Notes: generated by a model from the letters alone, not told the origin. A stretch of DNA of 33,839 bases from Candidatus Saccharibacteria bacterium RIFCSPHIGHO2_02_FULL_47_12 (GCA_001790455.1 MGCP01000036.1:353-34191), one strand, 5' to 3'. Positions 7,300 to 16,527 are shown, counted from the stretch's first letter. Numbers and translations are program-made.

Positions 7300-8367
7300 A
7301 TGCCAAAATCAGCAACAATGACAATGGACGACTTGCTGGCGTCCACAGATATAAAGGAACTAAAGCCCGGTGACGTGGTAGAGGGGGTAATTACCTCTGT
7401 AAAGAAGCACGAAGTCTGGGTAGACCTGGGCGCCCACGGGATTGGTGTGGTTATGCGCCGTGAAATAGGCCATTCTCAAAAACTTGAGGAAGAAGCCAAG
7501 GTTACGGTTAGCGTAGTAGACCCCGAACTAGACGAAGGCTTTGCTCTGCTGTCTATGAAACGGGCAGCCAAAGACCGCGGATGGGACGAGCTAGAGCGCG
7601 TGTTTGAGGCCCAAGAAATAATTGAAATACAACCATACGATGCAAACAGAGGCGGCTTGCTTGTAGAGCTAGAAGGAATCAGGGGCTTTTTGCCAGTATC
7701 TCAGTTGGCCGCAGGCCACTACCCCAGAGTCTCTGGAGCAGATAAAGACGAGATTTTGCAGAAGCTCAACGCCTTGGTAGATGCTCCGGTGCGCGTCCGA
7801 ATCTTAGACGTTAGCAAAAAAGACAATAAGCTAATTTTCTCTGAAAAAGAGGCTATCAAGGACGACATGCAGTCTAGACTGGGCGAACTAAAGATTGGTG
7901 ACGAAGTAGAAGGCGTAATCACCGGAGTTATAGACTACGGTGCCTTTGTAAACGTAGACGGCATAGAGGGCTTGATCCATATTTCTGAAATCTCTTGGGA
8001 GCGCGTAGAAGACCCACGCGATTACGTAAAAACTGGGCAGAACGTAAAGGCAAAGATCATTGCTATAGACAAAGACAGGTTGAGCCTATCACTCAAACAA
8101 ATGAGTGAAGACCCCTGGCTTAAGGAAGTAAAATCGTTTAAGAAGGGCGAGCTGGTAGAGGGCAAGGTTACCCGCATTACTCCGTTTGGAGCTTTTGTAC
8201 AGCTGTCTTCGTCGGTTGAAGCATTGGTGCATGTGTCCGAGATGAGCAAGGACGACAGTGCTGACCCAGAAAAGATCTTTCAGTTAAACGAAAAGAAGAA
8301 GTTCAAAGTGCTTGATATTGATACCGAAGCGCGGAAAATAGCCCTGTCACTTAAGGACGCGAAATAA
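7300..8367 (+). CDS. rpsA: 30S ribosomal protein bS1
   Basis: A 355-residue protein with four S1 RNA-binding domains: about 21-88, 103-190, 198-270 and 283-353. The last two are the most canonical (GDEVEGVITGVIDYGAFVNV and GELVEGKVTRITPFGAFVQL). E. coli S1 has six domains; four-domain forms are common outside Proteobacteria. It promotes binding and unfolding of structured mRNA on the 30S subunit, which matters here because many genes seem leaderless while others use Shine-Dalgarno sites. It has a clear AGGAGG (7284-7289) and an inverted repeat in its promoter. infB follows after 37 nt and is probably cotranscribed. Confidence 0.92.
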   Translation: MPKSATMTMDDLLASTDIKELKPGDVVEGVITSVKKHEVWVDLGAHGIGVVMRREIGHSQKLEEEAKVTVSVVDPELDEGFALLSMKRAAKDRGWDELERVFEAQEIIEIQPYDANRGGLLVELEGIRGFLPVSQLAAGHYPRVSGADKDEILQKLNALVDAPVRVRILDVSKKDNKLIFSEKEAIKDDMQSRLGELKIGDEVEGVITGVIDYGAFVNVDGIEGLIHISEISWERVEDPRDYVKTGQNVKAKIIAIDKDRLSLSLKQMSEDPWLKEVKSFKKGELVEGKVTRITPFGAFVQLSSSVEALVHVSEMSKDDSADPEKIFQLNEKKKFKVLDIDTEARKIALSLKDAK

Positions 8368-8404
8368 CGGCTATGTAGTTAGCAGGCTTAAAAGGAGAAT
8401 AAAG

Positions 8405-10168
8405 ATGTCGACACGCACTATCGAAATAGAAGACATGGCAACCGTCGGCACTTTAGCCGAAAAGCTTGATTTGCCAGTCTCGCAGCTCATCACTGAGCTC
8501 ATGAAAAATGGCGTAATGGCTACTGTAAATGAGAGAGTAGATTTTGACACTGCTCAGATTATAGTTAGCGAACTAAACCTAGACGTAGAGCTAAAAAAGC
8601 AAGTCTCTGAACCGTCCGCGTCCAAGCGGGAAAAACGCAAAGTTCATGAGAGCGGAGACACCCGTCCTCCGGTAGTGGCTATGATGGGGCATGTAGACCA
8701 CGGCAAGACCAGCTTGTTAGATGTAATACACGGCAAGGAAGTTACCAAAACCGAATCTGGCGGCATAACTCAGCATATAACCGCCTACCAAATAGTTCAC
8801 AACAAGCGCCCCATTACATTTTTGGACACTCCAGGTCACGCTGCCTTTGCGGCTATTCGCGAGCATGGGGCTTTGCTAACAGATTTAGTAGTTATTGTTG
8901 TAGCTGCAGATGACGGCGTAAAACCACAGACCGTAGAGGCTATACGCTTTGCTAAAAAAGCTGGTGTCAAAATTATCGTAGCCGTAAACAAGGTTGATAA
9001 ACCCGAGGCCGACGTCAATCGGGTCAAACAACAGCTAGCTGACCACGAAGTTTTGGTAGAAGGCTGGGGTGGCGACACTGTGGTGGTAGAGGTATCTGCC
9101 AAAGCAAAACAAGGAATAGATAATTTGCTAGACATGATTCTACTCTTAGCCGATGTAGAGGAGTTAAAGGCGCCAAAGTCAGGTCCGGCTGCCGGCCTTA
9201 TAATTGAATCGCATATGGTCACTGGCCGTGGTTCTGTAGCGGTAGTCTTGGTAGAGGAAGGCACCCTAAAAAAGGGTGATTTTGTAGTGGCGGGGTCGTC
9301 TTATGCCAAGATACGTAACCTAGAGACACCAGACGGAGATGTTTTAACAGAAGCAGGCCCCTCTACGCCGGTGGTCATAACCGGCTTTAAGTCTTTACCA
9401 GAGTTCGGCGATGAGTTTAAGCAGGTTAAAGACGAAAAGGTCGCACGTAGCCAAACTACAGAAGCCCAAAACGCTCAACAAGCGTCTTCTAGCAGGCAAA
9501 ACCTTGGTAGCAGCGAACTACTTCATATGATGAAAAGAATACAAGAGCTGGCAGAGCTAAACGTGATTGTTAAAGCCGATGTACAAGGCTCGCTAACCTC
9601 TGTCATAGACAGCCTTAAATCGCTTGGCACAGATGAGATTGCGGTTAGGGTAGTTGGATCTGGCATTGGCGCTGTTAGTGAGAGCGACGAACACATGGCG
9701 CAAACCAGTGGTGCAATAGTTTATGCATTTAGAGTGCCTATACCAGTTGGCACCAAACGATTGGCTGCCAGGGACCATGTGTCTATAAGGCACTATGATG
9801 TGATTTACGAACTGCTCGACGATGCTAAAGCCGGCATGAGCCTGCTACTGAGCCCTGAAATTAAAGAGACTGAACTGGGCAGGCTGATTGTACGTGGCAT
9901 ATTTAAATTGACCAAGACAGAAGTAATATGTGGTGGCGAGGTTACCAAAGGCAAGCTGAGTTTGCCTGCCCAGGCGCGTATTATGCGTGACAAAGAACAA
10001 GTGGCCGAAGTTGAAGTAGTGGCGCTTAAAAGGGGCCCTACAGATGTAACAGAAGTCAACGAGGGTGAAATGTGCGGACTTAGCTTTCATTCTAGTGCTC
10101 GAGTTGATTTGCAAGAGGGTGACCACGTAGAGCTCTTTAGGCGCGAAACGCTGCAGCGTAGTTTGTAG
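8405..10168 (+). CDS. infB: Translation initiation factor IF-2
   Basis: A 587-residue GTPase that brings initiator fMet-tRNA to the ribosome. It has a short IF2-N domain (about 8-58), then the G domain with G1 GHVDHGKT (95-102), the DTPGH G3 loop and NKVDK G4. EF-Tu-like domain II and the C-terminal IF2 domains (GEMCGLSF near the end) follow. It lacks the long low-complexity N-terminal extension of E. coli IF-2 (890 residues), as expected of a reduced genome. Shine-Dalgarno AAGGAG at 8392-8397. Downstream of rpsA in the same orientation. Confidence 0.97.
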   Translation: MSTRTIEIEDMATVGTLAEKLDLPVSQLITELMKNGVMATVNERVDFDTAQIIVSELNLDVELKKQVSEPSASKREKRKVHESGDTRPPVVAMMGHVDHGKTSLLDVIHGKEVTKTESGGITQHITAYQIVHNKRPITFLDTPGHAAFAAIREHGALLTDLVVIVVAADDGVKPQTVEAIRFAKKAGVKIIVAVNKVDKPEADVNRVKQQLADHEVLVEGWGGDTVVVEVSAKAKQGIDNLLDMILLLADVEELKAPKSGPAAGLIIESHMVTGRGSVAVVLVEEGTLKKGDFVVAGSSYAKIRNLETPDGDVLTEAGPSTPVVITGFKSLPEFGDEFKQVKDEKVARSQTTEAQNAQQASSSRQNLGSSELLHMMKRIQELAELNVIVKADVQGSLTSVIDSLKSLGTDEIAVRVVGSGIGAVSESDEHMAQTSGAIVYAFRVPIPVGTKRLAARDHVSIRHYDVIYELLDDAKAGMSLLLSPEIKETELGRLIVRGIFKLTKTEVICGGEVTKGKLSLPAQARIMRDKEQVAEVEVVALKRGPTDVTEVNEGEMCGLSFHSSARVDLQEGDHVELFRRETLQRSL

Positions 10169-10180
10169 ACTAGTGCACCC

Positions 10181-10209
10181 TTCAGAAAACCTATAAATTA
10201 TGGTATAAT
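10181..10209 (+). promoter_or_regulatory. Promoter of the acidic tail-anchored protein gene
   Basis: TTCAGA, 17-nt spacer, TATAAT with extended -10 (TGG before it). The ATG is 10 nt downstream, so the mRNA should be nearly leaderless. Confidence 0.7.
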
Positions 10210-10219
10210 ATCTCTTACT

Positions 10220-11455
10220 ATGCCGGAGTTTGCGGGTCCGCAACCATATAAGGAAAAAGACGAAGAAAAGCTGGACAAAAAAGGGCGTAAAAAACGCTCA
10301 TATGTAGCCAGCCCTTTAGATGCGCTTTTGAAACACTGGCGTGGCAGTGAGGCTGAAGCAGCAAACCAAGAAGCGGACAAAGAGCATGGACTCTGGAGGA
10401 AAGTGGTTAGCCTGTTTAAGAGGTCAAACCTAGAGATTATACCCCAGCCAGAACTAGTCTCAGACGCTGCAGAGGTATTAGAATATACCGATGCGTTTGA
10501 AACACACGAACCAAATGAACCAAGCGCAGAAATAGATAATACTGCTACCACTGTGCCCGAATCTTATACAGCCGCCGAAAAAACAGAAATCGATAGCGGC
10601 GAACTACTTATAGACCACAGTGAGGCAGAAGAAATACTACCGGTAGTAGAGGAAACCCAGGGAGAACAAATAATTGCCCCCGTAGATTTACCGGTTGAAT
10701 CTACTGCCGGGCAACAAAGACAGTCGGAAGCTCCCGAGTCCGTGGGTAGTATTGTAGAGCGCATGAGTGTTCGCCCAGAAACGGTTGCTAGTACAGCTCG
10801 TGCCCAAGAATACTTGCTAGAAAGGCAAGAAAAGCCGCTTAAGCGTGATGTAAGGCGCCTAAAATACCGCAATCGCCAGCAGTTTAATCGCCAGAAGGCT
10901 CTAGAGCGAAGGCAGAGAGAGCTAGAGAAACAATTAAAAGAAGGCCTGGAGCGCGAGGCTCTGGCCCATAATCTAGAAACGGTCCAAAGACCTTCGACGC
11001 CAACTATTGAACGCGCACCAGAAAGGAATATATCTCCGCCAACTCCCGTAGCGACCGAACTTCACCCCCTGCAGTTTAAAGAATTGATAGAGCACAAGCC
11101 TGAATCTGGCAAAGCAGAGGACGTTCTGGAGCGCGTAGAAATAGCCGCCAAAGAAAATGTTCCCATAGAGCAGCTATACGAACGTCGCCATGAAATAAAA
11201 GACGAATCTTCTAGCCTAACCTCTGGCACTAGGACTGGTATGGGAGGCGGCTCTGAACGCCTAGAAGCATCCAGTAAACGTTTGGCTAAGACCTTGGAAT
11301 CAGCTTCAATTGTAATGAAGGACATTGCCTCTGTGGTAAAACCTGACCAACTGACCCGTAACAACCCCGATCTTTACCAGCAGTCCATGAAGAGCGGTTT
11401 TTGGGCGGCCATAGTTATACTGGTACTTATTGTTTTAGCAAGTCTGATAAAATAG
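10220..11455 (+). CDS. Acidic coiled-coil protein with C-terminal membrane anchor
   Basis: A 411-residue protein with no family I recognise. Residues 1-190 are highly charged, mostly acidic and low-complexity. About 195-255 is a basic/acidic coiled coil (arginine- and glutamate-rich, RRLKYRNRQQFNRQKALERR region). About 255-330 is proline-rich, then more helix. The last 20 residues (FWAAIVILVLIVLASLI) form a single membrane segment at the extreme C-terminus, so the bulk should face the cytoplasm as in tail-anchored proteins. A leaderless-type promoter fixes the start. The DUF5663 gene follows 15 nt later, so the two probably form one transcript. Confidence 0.75.
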   Translation: MPEFAGPQPYKEKDEEKLDKKGRKKRSYVASPLDALLKHWRGSEAEAANQEADKEHGLWRKVVSLFKRSNLEIIPQPELVSDAAEVLEYTDAFETHEPNEPSAEIDNTATTVPESYTAAEKTEIDSGELLIDHSEAEEILPVVEETQGEQIIAPVDLPVESTAGQQRQSEAPESVGSIVERMSVRPETVASTARAQEYLLERQEKPLKRDVRRLKYRNRQQFNRQKALERRQRELEKQLKEGLEREALAHNLETVQRPSTPTIERAPERNISPPTPVATELHPLQFKELIEHKPESGKAEDVLERVEIAAKENVPIEQLYERRHEIKDESSSLTSGTRTGMGGGSERLEASSKRLAKTLESASIVMKDIASVVKPDQLTRNNPDLYQQSMKSGFWAAIVILVLIVLASLIK

Positions 11456-11470
11456 CAGAAAAGGAGAGAT

Positions 11471-11806
11471 ATGTTTAAACTTGACGAAAATTTACTAAAA
11501 GAACTGGGTCTGGGTACTCTTCCGGCGGCCGAAAAAAACAAAATGCTGGGGCATATTTATGAAACGCTCGAAATGCGAGTGGGCATGAAGCTAGCAGAAC
11601 AGATGAGTAACGAACAGCTAGATGAGTTTGAGGCCTTTATAGACAAAAATGACGAAGCCGGAGCGTTGAAGTGGCTAGAGACCAATTTTCCCAATTATAA
11701 GCAGGTGGTTGCAGACGAGCTTGAGAGCCTAAAAGCAGAAATTAAACAGGCTGCTCCTCAGATTATTGCTGCCAGCCAGGCCGACCATGGACAGACTGCC
11801 ACCTAA
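11471..11806 (+). CDS. DUF5663-family protein
   Basis: A 111-residue, helical, acidic protein. The order LGLGTLPAAEKNKMLGHIYE, MRVGMKLAEQMS, LDEFEAFID and ALKWLETNFPNYKQVV is the DUF5663 pattern, a family seen mostly in CPR bacteria and of unknown function. Start supported by Shine-Dalgarno AAGGAGAG 4-8 nt before the ATG. It follows the tail-anchored acidic protein by 15 nt, suggesting that they act together. Confidence 0.85.
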   Translation: MFKLDENLLKELGLGTLPAAEKNKMLGHIYETLEMRVGMKLAEQMSNEQLDEFEAFIDKNDEAGALKWLETNFPNYKQVVADELESLKAEIKQAAPQIIAASQADHGQTAT

Positions 11807-11873
11807 AAAGCCAGGTTGCAAGATGACAAAAACAGCAACTGTGACGAAATGAAGAGGCTAATAGAGGGATTGT

Positions 11874-12764
11874 CTATCTGATATTTTGCAGGTAGCCTCT
11901 TATAAATTCGGCACCTGTCATTTCGTTTTTGCCGGCTGGTTTGAGATGATCAACAACCAGCGAATCCTTACCCGTTCCTATCAGTAACTGCTTATCCCTA
12001 ATGCTAACATTACCTGGCTTATTGCTGTCTTCTACTACACGAGCCCCAAGAACAATCACTTCTTTACCAGCCAATTCTGTGCGACTGCCAGGCCAGCCTG
12101 CAAAGGCGCGAACTTCTCGTTCAATCTGTTCTGCTGGCTTGTTCCAGTCTATAATGCCATCTTCTTTAACAAGTTTGCGAGTATAAGTTGCGCGGTCCGG
12201 GTGGGGTTGGTTGCGCGGTTTGACCTTGCCGGAAACATACAGTGGCAAATACTCTGCTAGCAGCGAATTGCTCAGTTCCACTAGCTCTCTGGTAAGGCTT
12301 GGAGTAGTAGCATCTGGTTTGATGTGCAAGGTCTTTTGGGTAATCAACTTACCGGTGTCCATTTTTTCGTCAATAAGCATCAGGCTGACACCTGTTTTTT
12401 CGTGTCCTTCCAAAATGGCAAAGGTAATGGGGTCGGCTCCACGTAGCTTTGGTAACAGGGAAAAGTGGCTGTTTACAACACCAAGTTGAAAAGTATCTAT
12501 AACTTTTTTTGGCACAATCACACCGAAATCTACCAATATTCCCAACTTGCTTTGGAATTGCTGCTTGCCCATGAGTTCATCAAGCTCGGTGGCATTTTGA
12601 ACGGCAAACACCGCTAAATTGCCAACCAGTTCAGCCATTTCACCCTTGGTAGCAGGCTTAGTTACAATAGCCTCAACATCAAAGTGTTGCAAAATGAACT
12701 GGAGCGAGGCCTTGGCAACCGGCCCGCTACCAAAGAATAGGATTGGATTTGACATCTTTTTCAT
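11874..12764 (-). CDS. fmt: Methionyl-tRNA formyltransferase
   Basis: A 296-residue enzyme that formylates initiator Met-tRNA using 10-formyl-tetrahydrofolate. The catalytic residues are visible as N98 and H100 in VVNSHFSLLPKLRGADPI, and D136 in MDTGKLI. The SLLPKLRG loop and the C-terminal OB-like domain (PAEQIEREVRAFAGWPGS) are typical. The start overlaps the def stop by 38 nt; an ATG three codons later (12755) would overlap by 29. Cotranscribed with def: formylation and deformylation are encoded side by side, a common pairing. Confidence 0.95.
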   Translation of the reverse strand: MKKMSNPILFFGSGPVAKASLQFILQHFDVEAIVTKPATKGEMAELVGNLAVFAVQNATELDELMGKQQFQSKLGILVDFGVIVPKKVIDTFQLGVVNSHFSLLPKLRGADPITFAILEGHEKTGVSLMLIDEKMDTGKLITQKTLHIKPDATTPSLTRELVELSNSLLAEYLPLYVSGKVKPRNQPHPDRATYTRKLVKEDGIIDWNKPAEQIEREVRAFAGWPGSRTELAGKEVIVLGARVVEDSNKPGNVSIRDKQLLIGTGKDSLVVDHLKPAGKNEMTGAEFIRGYLQNIR

Positions 12765-13302
12765 AATCTAGCGATTCTAATTTACCATCTGCTTTTAGCC
12801 TAAAGAAAGCCTCTGGCTTGTCCTTTATGTGGTCTACAAAAACTATACCTTTGGTATGGTCGATCTCATGTTGAAATACTCGGGCTAAAAACCCCTCGGC
12901 GGTTACGCGGATCTGTTTGCCGTTTAGATCTTGCGCCTTAACCCGAACCTTATTGTATCTGGGTACCTGGCCATAAATATCTGGTACGCTTAGGCAACCC
13001 TCAAAGTCCTCCACAACCTCACCCTCGTACTTTGTAACTTCCGGATTTATAAAGACACTGAACGTTCGGTCGTCTTTGTTGTCAAAGTCATTACGAATTA
13101 CCACCACTTTAAATGGTTTATCTAGCTGAATAGCTGCCAGTGCTACACCAATCTCGTGATTACGACTATCTTCCCAGTCTAGGGTAGCGTCTTCCATGTC
13201 TTTTACCAGACCCTTGACCTCGTCTGTGACAATGCCAACTTTGCCTGAACGCTGCCTCAGATGTTTATTTGGCAGCGCAATAATGTCTTTTAGACTCGCC
13301 AT
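12727..13302 (-). CDS. def: Peptide deformylase
   Basis: A 191-residue metalloenzyme that removes the formyl group from new proteins. All three motifs are present: GVALAAIQ (52-59), EGCLS (101-105, metal Cys) and HEIDH (145-149, metal His pair and catalytic Glu). The second glycine of the usual GxGLAAxQ is Ala, seen in some type 2/3 enzymes. A minus-strand TATACT (13311-13316) lies 8 nt before the ATG, within the 26-nt gap after priA, so def-fmt may have its own leaderless promoter. The 3' end overlaps fmt. Confidence 0.95.
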   Translation of the reverse strand: MASLKDIIALPNKHLRQRSGKVGIVTDEVKGLVKDMEDATLDWEDSRNHEIGVALAAIQLDKPFKVVVIRNDFDNKDDRTFSVFINPEVTKYEGEVVEDFEGCLSVPDIYGQVPRYNKVRVKAQDLNGKQIRVTAEGFLARVFQHEIDHTKGIVFVDHIKDKPEAFFRLKADGKLESLDYEKDVKSNPILW

Positions 13303-13328
13303 TACCCATCAGTATAACAGAGACAGGC

Positions 13329-15278
13329 CTACAATAAATTAATTGGATCAATGTCGTATTTACAACTTGCTGGCAGGCTGGCAATAATCTTTAAAAGCTC
13401 AGCTCTGTCTTTGGCCTTTATTACCAGCTGCCAGTGAAAGCTACCGCGCGATTTTTCATAAAAAGCCGGGCTGGGGCCAACAATTTGTATTTTGTAGTGA
13501 TCGGCCCCGAGCTTATGCCTTAGGTCTGTTGCGGCTAACTCTGCAGTCTTTTGGGTCTTTCTGGCTACAGATAATCGCAAGATGTGGTAAAACGGTGGAA
13601 AGCCAAACTTACGGCGCTGTTCGATCTCTGCCTCATAAAAAGCGCCCCAATCTTTTTTAATAGCCGCCTGTAGGGAAGGGCCAGCAGGTTGAAACGTCTG
13701 TATAACTGCGTGTCCGGGTTTGTGCCCGCGTCCTATGCGTCCAATAATCTGGTATAGCAACTGGTAGGTGCGCTCTTCGGCCGTAAAATCGGGAAATTGC
13801 AGGCTGCTATCTGCATTTATTACGCCAATTAGCGACAGATTGGGCAGATCCAAACCCTTGCCCAGCATCTGTGTGCCAACCAAAATGTCCACGTCACCCT
13901 TTACTATTGCCTCGTAGTGTTTCTCAAGCTTCTCTGTGGCGCTGTTGTCGGTGTCAAAGCGGCGTATAGTTGCCTTAGGAAACATGGACCCTAGGGCTTC
14001 CGCAATTGCTTTAGTGCCTGCGCTTTTAAATAAAATGTCTGTGCTGTTACACGAAGGGCAGCGAGTAGGCGTTGTTTGCTTGTAGCCGCACGTATGGCAG
14101 CGCAGCAGGTGGCTGTCGTGGTGATATGTAAGTGGTAGGTTACAGACTGGGCAAGTGGCTTGCCAGCCGCAGTTTTGACACAGCACCAATCTGGCACTGC
14201 CTCTGCGGTTGAGGAATACCAGCGCTTGCTCGTTTGAATTCAAAGTAGCTTGCAGAGCCTTCAATAGAGCGTCTGAAAGGTACGGGTGGCGCGTAAACGT
14301 TTTCCGATCTCGCAGATTTACAACTTCTATGTCAGGTTTTGGATGAGGACTGTCTATTGCCAATTTTTCCATGCGTAAGATTGGTATATTTTTGGCTATC
14401 GCAAAATAATACTCACCTACACCTGGGGTTGCGCTTCCGGTTATTAGTTTTGCTTTGTGTAGTTCAGCCAGTTTAGCCGCGACCCTCAGTGCATGGTAGT
14501 GAGGTGCCTGCTCTTGTTTGTATGATGGTTCGTGTGCCTCGTCTACTACTATTAGTCCAATGTTTTTCATTGGGCTAAACAGGGCAGAGCGTGGTCCAAT
14601 TACAACCTGTGGGCCTTTGTTTTGTAAGATTCCCGTCCATGTGTCACGCCGTGTGGCGGGCGCTAGATTGGAATGAAATACAGATACGGGTGCCTCTAAA
14701 GCGCCACTAAAAACCCCGGCAAGCTGGGGTACCAAACCAATCTCGGGTGTTAACACAAGCACAGACTTACCTTCGCTCATTGTTTGTTTGGCCAGCTCCA
14801 GGTAGATACGCGTCTTGCCGCTGCCAGTCTCGCCGTGGAGCAGCCATGAACTGCCGGATTTGGCTTGGCCTGCTATGGTTTTTAGCACAGTCTTTTGTTC
14901 GGTGGTTAGGTTGGGTAGGGGGTGAGGACGCTTGGCCCTGGACTTTACCGGTTCTGGCTCTTTTTTGGGTGTTTGCACCAAACTAGAGGGTAAAAACTGG
15001 CTGTTGATTGAACCAAGTGGAGCGGGGTAATAGTTGCGAATCCATTTGAGCAGGTCTAGTAGTGCTGGTGGTAGCGGATCGGGACTCACAACCCGGATGA
15101 TGCTCCTGGTCGCAAATTGCGGCTTGGTATCTTTGGACACAACAATCCCGGGAACTTCTTGTTTTTGCAGGGGTACAACCACAACACTACCAATGCTTAG
15201 CTGGTCAGACGAAGAATATGTTAGTGCGTCTTGTCCGTGGTAGCGCAAACTACTAGGTAGCACCTTGTAAAAACCCAT
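13329..15278 (-). CDS. priA: Primosomal protein N' (replication-restart helicase)
   Basis: A 649-residue superfamily 2 helicase that reloads the replisome at stalled forks. It has an N-terminal DNA-binding domain, Walker A GETGSGKT (149-156), a DEAH box (246-249) and the TGSATPG motif. The cysteine-rich zinc insertion has the pairs CQNCGW, CPVC, CHTC and CPSC. Helicase motif VI reads QIIGRIGRG instead of the common Q(V)AGRAGR. Shorter than E. coli PriA (732), mainly in the N-terminal third. A minus-strand TATAAT (15288-15293) lies 9 nt before the ATG. First gene of priA-def-fmt. Confidence 0.95.
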   Translation of the reverse strand: MGFYKVLPSSLRYHGQDALTYSSSDQLSIGSVVVVPLQKQEVPGIVVSKDTKPQFATRSIIRVVSPDPLPPALLDLLKWIRNYYPAPLGSINSQFLPSSLVQTPKKEPEPVKSRAKRPHPLPNLTTEQKTVLKTIAGQAKSGSSWLLHGETGSGKTRIYLELAKQTMSEGKSVLVLTPEIGLVPQLAGVFSGALEAPVSVFHSNLAPATRRDTWTGILQNKGPQVVIGPRSALFSPMKNIGLIVVDEAHEPSYKQEQAPHYHALRVAAKLAELHKAKLITGSATPGVGEYYFAIAKNIPILRMEKLAIDSPHPKPDIEVVNLRDRKTFTRHPYLSDALLKALQATLNSNEQALVFLNRRGSARLVLCQNCGWQATCPVCNLPLTYHHDSHLLRCHTCGYKQTTPTRCPSCNSTDILFKSAGTKAIAEALGSMFPKATIRRFDTDNSATEKLEKHYEAIVKGDVDILVGTQMLGKGLDLPNLSLIGVINADSSLQFPDFTAEERTYQLLYQIIGRIGRGHKPGHAVIQTFQPAGPSLQAAIKKDWGAFYEAEIEQRRKFGFPPFYHILRLSVARKTQKTAELAATDLRHKLGADHYKIQIVGPSPAFYEKSRGSFHWQLVIKAKDRAELLKIIASLPASCKYDIDPINLL

Positions 15279-15287
15279 AGTCCCTAC

Positions 15288-15343
15288 ATTATAACGACCA
15301 ATGCCATAAAAAAGTTGTCAACACGTAAAGTAGTCGCTATACT
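15288..15343. promoter_or_regulatory. Divergent promoters of priA and the winged-helix gene
   Basis: Minus strand: TATAAT at 15288-15293 for priA, with no clear -35. Plus strand: TTGTCA (15315-15320), 17-nt spacer, TATACT (15338-15343) for the regulator gene. The minus strand also reads TTGACA over the plus -35. Confidence 0.65.
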
Positions 15344-15377
15344 TTGATTTACGTTGTTCTAATAACAATATACGCTT

Positions 15378-15665
15378 ATGTTAGATGTGTTTATAACCTC
15401 CAGAGTGCGGCGCAAAATCATTGTGGTTTATGCAAAGTACCCAGATTTTAAGACCCACGTAAGGGGTCTGGCTAAGCTTATCAAAGAAGATGCAGGCAAT
15501 ATCCAGCGCGAGCTAAAGCGTTTAGAAAAGATCGGGTTTCTGATATCTGAAAAACAAGGTAACACCAAGATTTACCACACCAACAAACAGTTCCCAATTT
15601 TTAAAGAACTCCAAAGTATAGTGTTGAAGTCACAACGTCCCGGCCAACACAGACCGACTATTTAA
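15378..15665 (+). CDS. Winged helix-turn-helix transcriptional regulator
   Basis: A 95-residue DNA-binding protein. The VRGLAKLIKEDAGNIQRELK segment (about 29-48) is the helix-turn-helix, followed by LEKIGFLISEKQGNTKIYHTN, which forms the wing. It resembles ArsR/MarR-like winged-helix proteins that CPR genomes carry in stand-alone form. No sensor domain is visible. It is divergent from priA and upstream of rpsU, which has its own promoter. Targets unknown; autoregulation of the divergent region is plausible. Confidence 0.75.
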   Translation: MLDVFITSRVRRKIIVVYAKYPDFKTHVRGLAKLIKEDAGNIQRELKRLEKIGFLISEKQGNTKIYHTNKQFPIFKELQSIVLKSQRPGQHRPTI

Positions 15666-15674
15666 TAACTCAAG

Positions 15675-15703
15675 TTGCAGGCTTACCTCTGTTTTAGTAT
15701 AAT
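15675..15703 (+). promoter_or_regulatory. rpsU promoter
   Basis: TTGCAG, 17-nt spacer, TATAAT. The -10 ends 8 nt before the rpsU ATG, giving a leaderless mRNA. Confidence 0.8.
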
Positions 15704-15711
15704 CTTGTCTT

Positions 15712-15927
15712 ATGATACAAGTTACACGCAAGGATTCTAAAGAATCACTAGAAAATATGATTCGGCGCTTCAACCGCAAGGTTCAGCAGTCTGGTTTGCT
15801 CACAACTGCAAAAGGGCAGCAATACTTTGAGAAACCCATCAGCAAAACTGACAGGCGAAAAAAGGCCATCGTACGGCAAGAGCGCAGGGCCCTAAAGCTC
15901 AAAAAGATCAAACTCGGACAGAAGTAA
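15712..15927 (+). CDS. rpsU: 30S ribosomal protein bS21
   Basis: A 71-residue basic protein with the bS21 pattern: early ESLENMIRRFNRKVQQSG, the KPISKTDRRKKA block, and a Lys/Arg-rich tail. bS21 sits near the anti-Shine-Dalgarno end of 16S rRNA. The gene is predicted to be leaderless from its promoter, so its own translation would not need the Shine-Dalgarno contact that bS21 affects. A 13-bp stem-loop follows the stop. Confidence 0.92.
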   Translation: MIQVTRKDSKESLENMIRRFNRKVQQSGLLTTAKGQQYFEKPISKTDRRKKAIVRQERRALKLKKIKLGQK

Positions 15928-15938
15928 GCATCTGCTGC

Positions 15939-15992
15939 TGCAACGCTACAGATAAAAACGTGGGGAACTATACTTCTCACTGTAACGTTGCA
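15939..15992 (+). other. Long stem-loop after rpsU
   Basis: TGCAACGCTACAG pairs with CTGTAACGTTGCA with one mismatch; loop of 28 nt. No T-run follows, so it may be an RNA-stabilising or processing structure. The remaining 85 nt to yqeY show no gene. Confidence 0.55.
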
Positions 15993-16077
15993 CCTGAAAG
16001 AACTGAGCTGGGGTTGCTTTCCCTAAAAACGGAAATTTTTTATAACAGATAATTTTTGATACACTTCTTTTGAAATC

Positions 16078-16527
16078 ATGAGTTTAAAACAACAGATTGA
16101 CCAAGACCTAAAGCAGGCCATGTTGGCTGGTGACAAAATGCTTGTAACCACGCTGCGCGGCCTAAAGAGCGCTATTTTAAATGAAGAAGTGGCCAAGGGC
16201 GTTCGTGAAACCGGACTGCCCGACGATGACATTGTGAATTTATTTACAAAAGAGGCCAAAAAACGCCAAGAGAGTGCCGACTTGTTTAAACAGGGGGGCA
16301 ACGACGAAAAAGCCAGCCAAGAGCTGGCAGAAAAAGAAGTCATAAATAATTATCTGCCAGAACAGATGAGCGAAGAGGATCTGGCCAAGCTAGTTGACGT
16401 GGCTATAGCGAGCATGGGCAAGGATCCTGCCAAAATGGGGCAGATTATAGGTGCGGTCAAACAAAAAGCTGGCGCAGGCGCAGATGGCGCAGCCATTGCT
16501 AGCCTAGTAAAACAGAGGTTGCAATGA
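16078..16527 (+). CDS. YqeY/GatB-tail domain protein
   Basis: A 149-residue protein matching the YqeY family: N-terminal LKQQIDQDLKQAMLAGDKM, TLRGLKSAILNEE, the middle EVINNYLPEQMSEEDL, and the C-terminal MGQIIGAVKQKAGAGADGA. The C-terminal half is related to the tail domain of GatB, which contacts tRNA in the amidotransferase; the function of free YqeY is not established. rpsU-yqeY proximity is common in bacteria. The stop overlaps the adk start by 4 nt (ATGA). The ATG is supported by length and overlap; no Shine-Dalgarno is visible. Confidence 0.88.
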   Translation: MSLKQQIDQDLKQAMLAGDKMLVTTLRGLKSAILNEEVAKGVRETGLPDDDIVNLFTKEAKKRQESADLFKQGGNDEKASQELAEKEVINNYLPEQMSEEDLAKLVDVAIASMGKDPAKMGQIIGAVKQKAGAGADGAAIASLVKQRLQ

